Source of the DNA: Mucilaginibacter xinganensis
GTDB lineage: Bacteria > Bacteroidota > Bacteroidia > Sphingobacteriales > Sphingobacteriaceae
NCBI GenBank assembly: GCA_026225055.1
Contig: JAMFSA010000167.1
Span: 1 to 64,000, forward strand
Length of the DNA: 64,000 nucleotides
Reading direction: 5' to 3'
In this document: piece after piece, positions 61,844-64,000 of the stretch
Layout: each line of letters starts with the position of its first letter
How positions within the stretch are numbered: position 1 is the stretch's first letter
Translations under genes and position numbers: made by a program
The notes under the pieces: generated by a model
The model's database searches: none
What the model was told of the DNA's origin: nothing
Seen by the model: only the letters and a program-made list of their open reading frames with translations

Positions 61844-62824
61844 ATGAGAAAAATAACTTTCACTACTGTACTATTGATTGTGCCGCTGATGCTGACAGCA
61901 TTATCATTAACAGCACAAACTAATGGTAAAAACGAATTGAAAAATGACATTATGAAAAATTATCCTGTTCATTACCAAACCATCAAAGCCGGTGGTTTGA
62001 ATATTTTTTATCGGGAAGCAGGTCCGAAGGATGCACCTGTAATTTTGCTGATGCATGGTTATCCTACTTCATCGGTTATGTTCAGAAACCTGATCCCGGT
62101 ATTGAGTAAAAAATATCATGTTATTGCTCCCGATCTACCCGGTTTCGGTTTTTCGGATGCGCCGGCCCGCAGCGAATATGCCTACACATTTGACAACCTT
62201 GCCAAAACTATGCAGGCCTTTATTGACAATATGGGCCTGAAGCGTTTCGCGATATACATTTTTGATTATGGGGCACCCGTAGGGTTAAGGTTAGCTGTGG
62301 CAAACCCGGAAAAGATCACAGGGATTATATCACAGAATGGGAATGCATATGAGCAGGGCCTGCTGGATTGGAGCAATGGCTTGGTAAAAGCTTATTGGGA
62401 TAATGATACTAAAGAGAACAGGGACGCACTAAGAAAATACTTTACGCTGGAAGGTATAAACTTTCAGTACAGAGAAGGCGTAGCCGATCAGTCGCTGATA
62501 GCGCCGGAAGGTATTTATATTGATGATCATCAAATGCAACGGCCGGATAATGTAGAAATACAACTGGACCTGTTACGTGACTACCGGACAAACGTAGCGC
62601 TATATCCGGCTTTCCAGGCTTATTTTAGAAAATATCAGCCTAAGCTGCTGGCCGTGTGGGGAAGTAAAGACCCTTATTTTTCACCGGCAGGTGCCGAAGG
62701 ATTTAAAAAGGATGATCCTAACACTGTTGTGAAATTTTATGATACAGGGCATTTTGCCCTGGAAACCCATGGAGAAGAGATCGGCCAGGATATACTGGAT
62801 TTTATGCAGGGTCTACCTCAATAA
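61844..62824 (+). CDS. secreted alpha/beta hydrolase with Asp nucleophile (epoxide hydrolase/dehalogenase-like)
   Basis: A 326-residue alpha/beta hydrolase with a signal peptide (~1-24, ALSLTAQ). The ATG at 61844 is preferred over the adjacent GTG. Motifs are HGYPTSS (oxyanion region), PDLPGFGFSD, the nucleophile elbow FDYGAP with D141 instead of Ser, VWGSKDPYF and GHFALETHGEEIG for the acid and the His. Asp at the nucleophile is the mark of epoxide hydrolases and haloalkane dehalogenases. Export to the periplasm is unusual for these, which are mostly cytoplasmic. The substrate is unknown. Confidence 0.88.
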   Translation: MRKITFTTVLLIVPLMLTALSLTAQTNGKNELKNDIMKNYPVHYQTIKAGGLNIFYREAGPKDAPVILLMHGYPTSSVMFRNLIPVLSKKYHVIAPDLPGFGFSDAPARSEYAYTFDNLAKTMQAFIDNMGLKRFAIYIFDYGAPVGLRLAVANPEKITGIISQNGNAYEQGLLDWSNGLVKAYWDNDTKENRDALRKYFTLEGINFQYREGVADQSLIAPEGIYIDDHQMQRPDNVEIQLDLLRDYRTNVALYPAFQAYFRKYQPKLLAVWGSKDPYFSPAGAEGFKKDDPNTVVKFYDTGHFALETHGEEIGQDILDFMQGLPQ

Positions 62825-62840
62825 TATTAAAAACTAAAAA

Positions 62841-63821
62841 ATGAAAGCATTAATTCTGAATGATTTTAATACCCCTTACCAATTACAGGAGATTGAAAAG
62901 CCTGTAGCCGGTAAAGGAGAGGTATTGGTAAAAATAATGGCAAGCGGCATAAATCCGCTTGATTTAAAGATACAGGCAGGACAGGCGGCGCATGCCAAAG
63001 CTGTGTTACCTGCTATATTAGGGATTGACATGGCCGGAATAGTTGAAGCCGTTGGCGAAGGAGTAACAGGGTTTAAGGCTGGCGACGAGGTATATGGAAT
63101 GACCGGCGGAATTGCGGGCGTTCAGGGTAGCCTGGCGCAGTATGCAGCGGTTGATGCGGGCCTTTTAGCGTTAAAACCATCAAATATCAGCATGAAAGAA
63201 GCCGCCGCTTTGCCTTTAATTTTTATAACCGCCTGGGAGGGACTGGTTGATAGGGCAAACGTAAGTAAAGGTAAAACTGTTTTAATACATGGTGGTGCAG
63301 GTGGGGTAGGCCATGTTGCTGTACAAATTGCAAAAGCATTTGGTGCCGAAGTTTTTGCAACAGTAAATGCTAAAGATTTTGATCTGATCAGGTCATACGG
63401 GGCTACGCCTATAGATTATAATACTCCTGTAGAGGAATATGTTAAGGAATATACCCAGGGCGAAGGCTTTGATGTTATTTTAGATACCGTTGGCGGTGCT
63501 GTTCTGGATGCCTCATTCAAAGCTGCTAAACAATATACAGGGCATGTTGCAAGTATATTGGGCTGGGGTAATCATGCTTTGGCACCGTTATCATTCAGGG
63601 GAGCTACCTACTCAGGCGTTTTTACCTTATATCCTTTAATATCAGGCAAAAACAGAGAGCAGCATGGCGAGATCCTGAAAAAAGCGACGGAAATGGCAGA
63701 GAATAAACAGCTAATACCGATAGTAGATCCGGAGAATTATACATTGGATACCATCCAGACTGCTTACGATAACATCACCAACGGTAAAACAAAAGGAAAA
63801 GTGGTGGTTTCGGTTCAATAG
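62841..63821 (+). CDS. zinc-independent quinone-oxidoreductase-like MDR protein
   Basis: A 326-residue medium-chain reductase. The N-terminal domain has MASGINPLDLKIQAGQAAHA and ILGIDMAGIVEAVGEGVTGF; the cofactor domain has VLIHGGAGGVGHVAVQIAKA and ATVNAKDFDLIRSYGATPID. The catalytic zinc ligands are absent, so it is an NADPH:quinone or enal reductase-type enzyme. It is the last gene of the YkgB-AhpD-hydrolase run, with 16 bp between it and the hydrolase, and it is separately related to the enzyme at 49528. Confidence 0.92.
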   Translation: MKALILNDFNTPYQLQEIEKPVAGKGEVLVKIMASGINPLDLKIQAGQAAHAKAVLPAILGIDMAGIVEAVGEGVTGFKAGDEVYGMTGGIAGVQGSLAQYAAVDAGLLALKPSNISMKEAAALPLIFITAWEGLVDRANVSKGKTVLIHGGAGGVGHVAVQIAKAFGAEVFATVNAKDFDLIRSYGATPIDYNTPVEEYVKEYTQGEGFDVILDTVGGAVLDASFKAAKQYTGHVASILGWGNHALAPLSFRGATYSGVFTLYPLISGKNREQHGEILKKATEMAENKQLIPIVDPENYTLDTIQTAYDNITNGKTKGKVVVSVQ

Positions 63822-63826
63822 TAAGA

Positions 63827-63966
63827 GAGGCTGTCTCAAAAGTCGATTTTATTAAAAGACGACAAAATAATGTTAGCCTCAGTGCTCTTTGTGTTCCTAA
63901 TCTTTGTGCTCTTTGTGGTTAATTTTACCACTAAGGGCACAAAGACTTTCACAAAGGGACACGGAG
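63827..63966. repeat. long imperfect palindrome after the last gene, dispersed-repeat-like
   Basis: The main palindrome has an inner arm pair of 19 bases (TCTTTGTGCTCTTTGTGGT, 63901-63919, and ACCACTAAGGGCACAAAGA, 63927-63945) with two mismatches. Weaker outer arms continue to about 63878 and 63966. The start contains GAGGCTGTCTCAAAAGT (63827 on) with a matching AGCCTC at 63875-63880, a pattern like the end of an insertion element or MITE. It may terminate the YkgB operon and is probably a repeated element in the genome. Confidence 0.55.
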
Positions 63967-64000
63967 TTTTTATAGGTCAAAATATAATTCGGTATTATCC

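Noticed and set aside
1..64000. CRISPR arrays, tRNA or rRNA genes
   Set aside because: No regularly spaced direct repeats, no cloverleaf-like sequences with a T-loop consensus and no rRNA motifs were seen.

Overview
The window is chromosomal DNA of a Bacteroidota bacterium, most likely a member of the Sphingobacteriaceae close to Mucilaginibacter or Pedobacter. The reasons are paired SusC/SusD genes, several TonB-dependent receptors with N-terminal carboxypeptidase-regulatory-like domains, -7 promoter boxes of the TAnnTTTG type, few Shine-Dalgarno sequences, and the style of the AraC, MocR and FtsX-type permease genes. No rRNA, tRNA, CRISPR array, transposase or integrase was recognised.

Region 1 (1-21819, + strand) is the 3' part of an extracellular contractile injection system (eCIS: a phage-tail-like, headless injection particle of the Afp/PVC/AlgoCIS kind). 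In order it encodes the spike (cut by the window edge), a PAAR tip, a gp25-like baseplate wedge, two large baseplate proteins, a very large protein with Ig-like C-terminal domains, and the tape-measure protein. A cassette of five cargo candidates with two small orphan genes follows, and the block closes with the AAA+ ATPase. Sheath, tube and cap genes are not seen and are presumably upstream. Four cargo proteins share a leader, a DUF4157 (eCIS-core) domain with HELTH, and a different C-terminus. Two of those four, plus a fifth protein that keeps only the leader, end in a second, different HExxH metallopeptidase-like domain. This cassette is the most interesting part of the window.

Region 2 (21955-28333) holds an SDR oxidoreductase with an AraC regulator, then a two-component system divergent from an outer-membrane beta-barrel gene. 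Region 3 (28326-35233, - strand) is a TonB receptor, a beta-helix lipoprotein, an endonuclease/exonuclease/phosphatase-fold lipoprotein and a secreted metallophosphoesterase. Two TGTTAACA boxes lie upstream, spaced 22 bp. Region 4 (35582-47613, - strand) is a SusC/SusD pair, a DUF1254 protein and three secreted sulfatases with no glycoside hydrolase, which suggests scavenging of sulfate esters rather than a classic polysaccharide locus. An 861-bp gap upstream holds a nested palindromic element.

Region 5 (48475-63821) is mostly redox and stress metabolism: a purple-acid-phosphatase-like protein, a quinone-oxidoreductase-like enzyme, an FtsX-type permease (- strand), and a Crp/Fnr regulator followed by two CRP-like palindromes. 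After these comes a YceI-tautomerase-SDR-NTF2-like-monooxygenase run, then a nitronate monooxygenase with an SDR, and a MocR regulator. The last group is an AraC regulator with a cysteine-rich sensor domain and a DUF417/YkgB - AhpD-like - alpha/beta hydrolase - quinone oxidoreductase operon, reminiscent of reactive-chlorine defence. The final 180 bp are a long imperfect palindrome that looks like a dispersed repeat.
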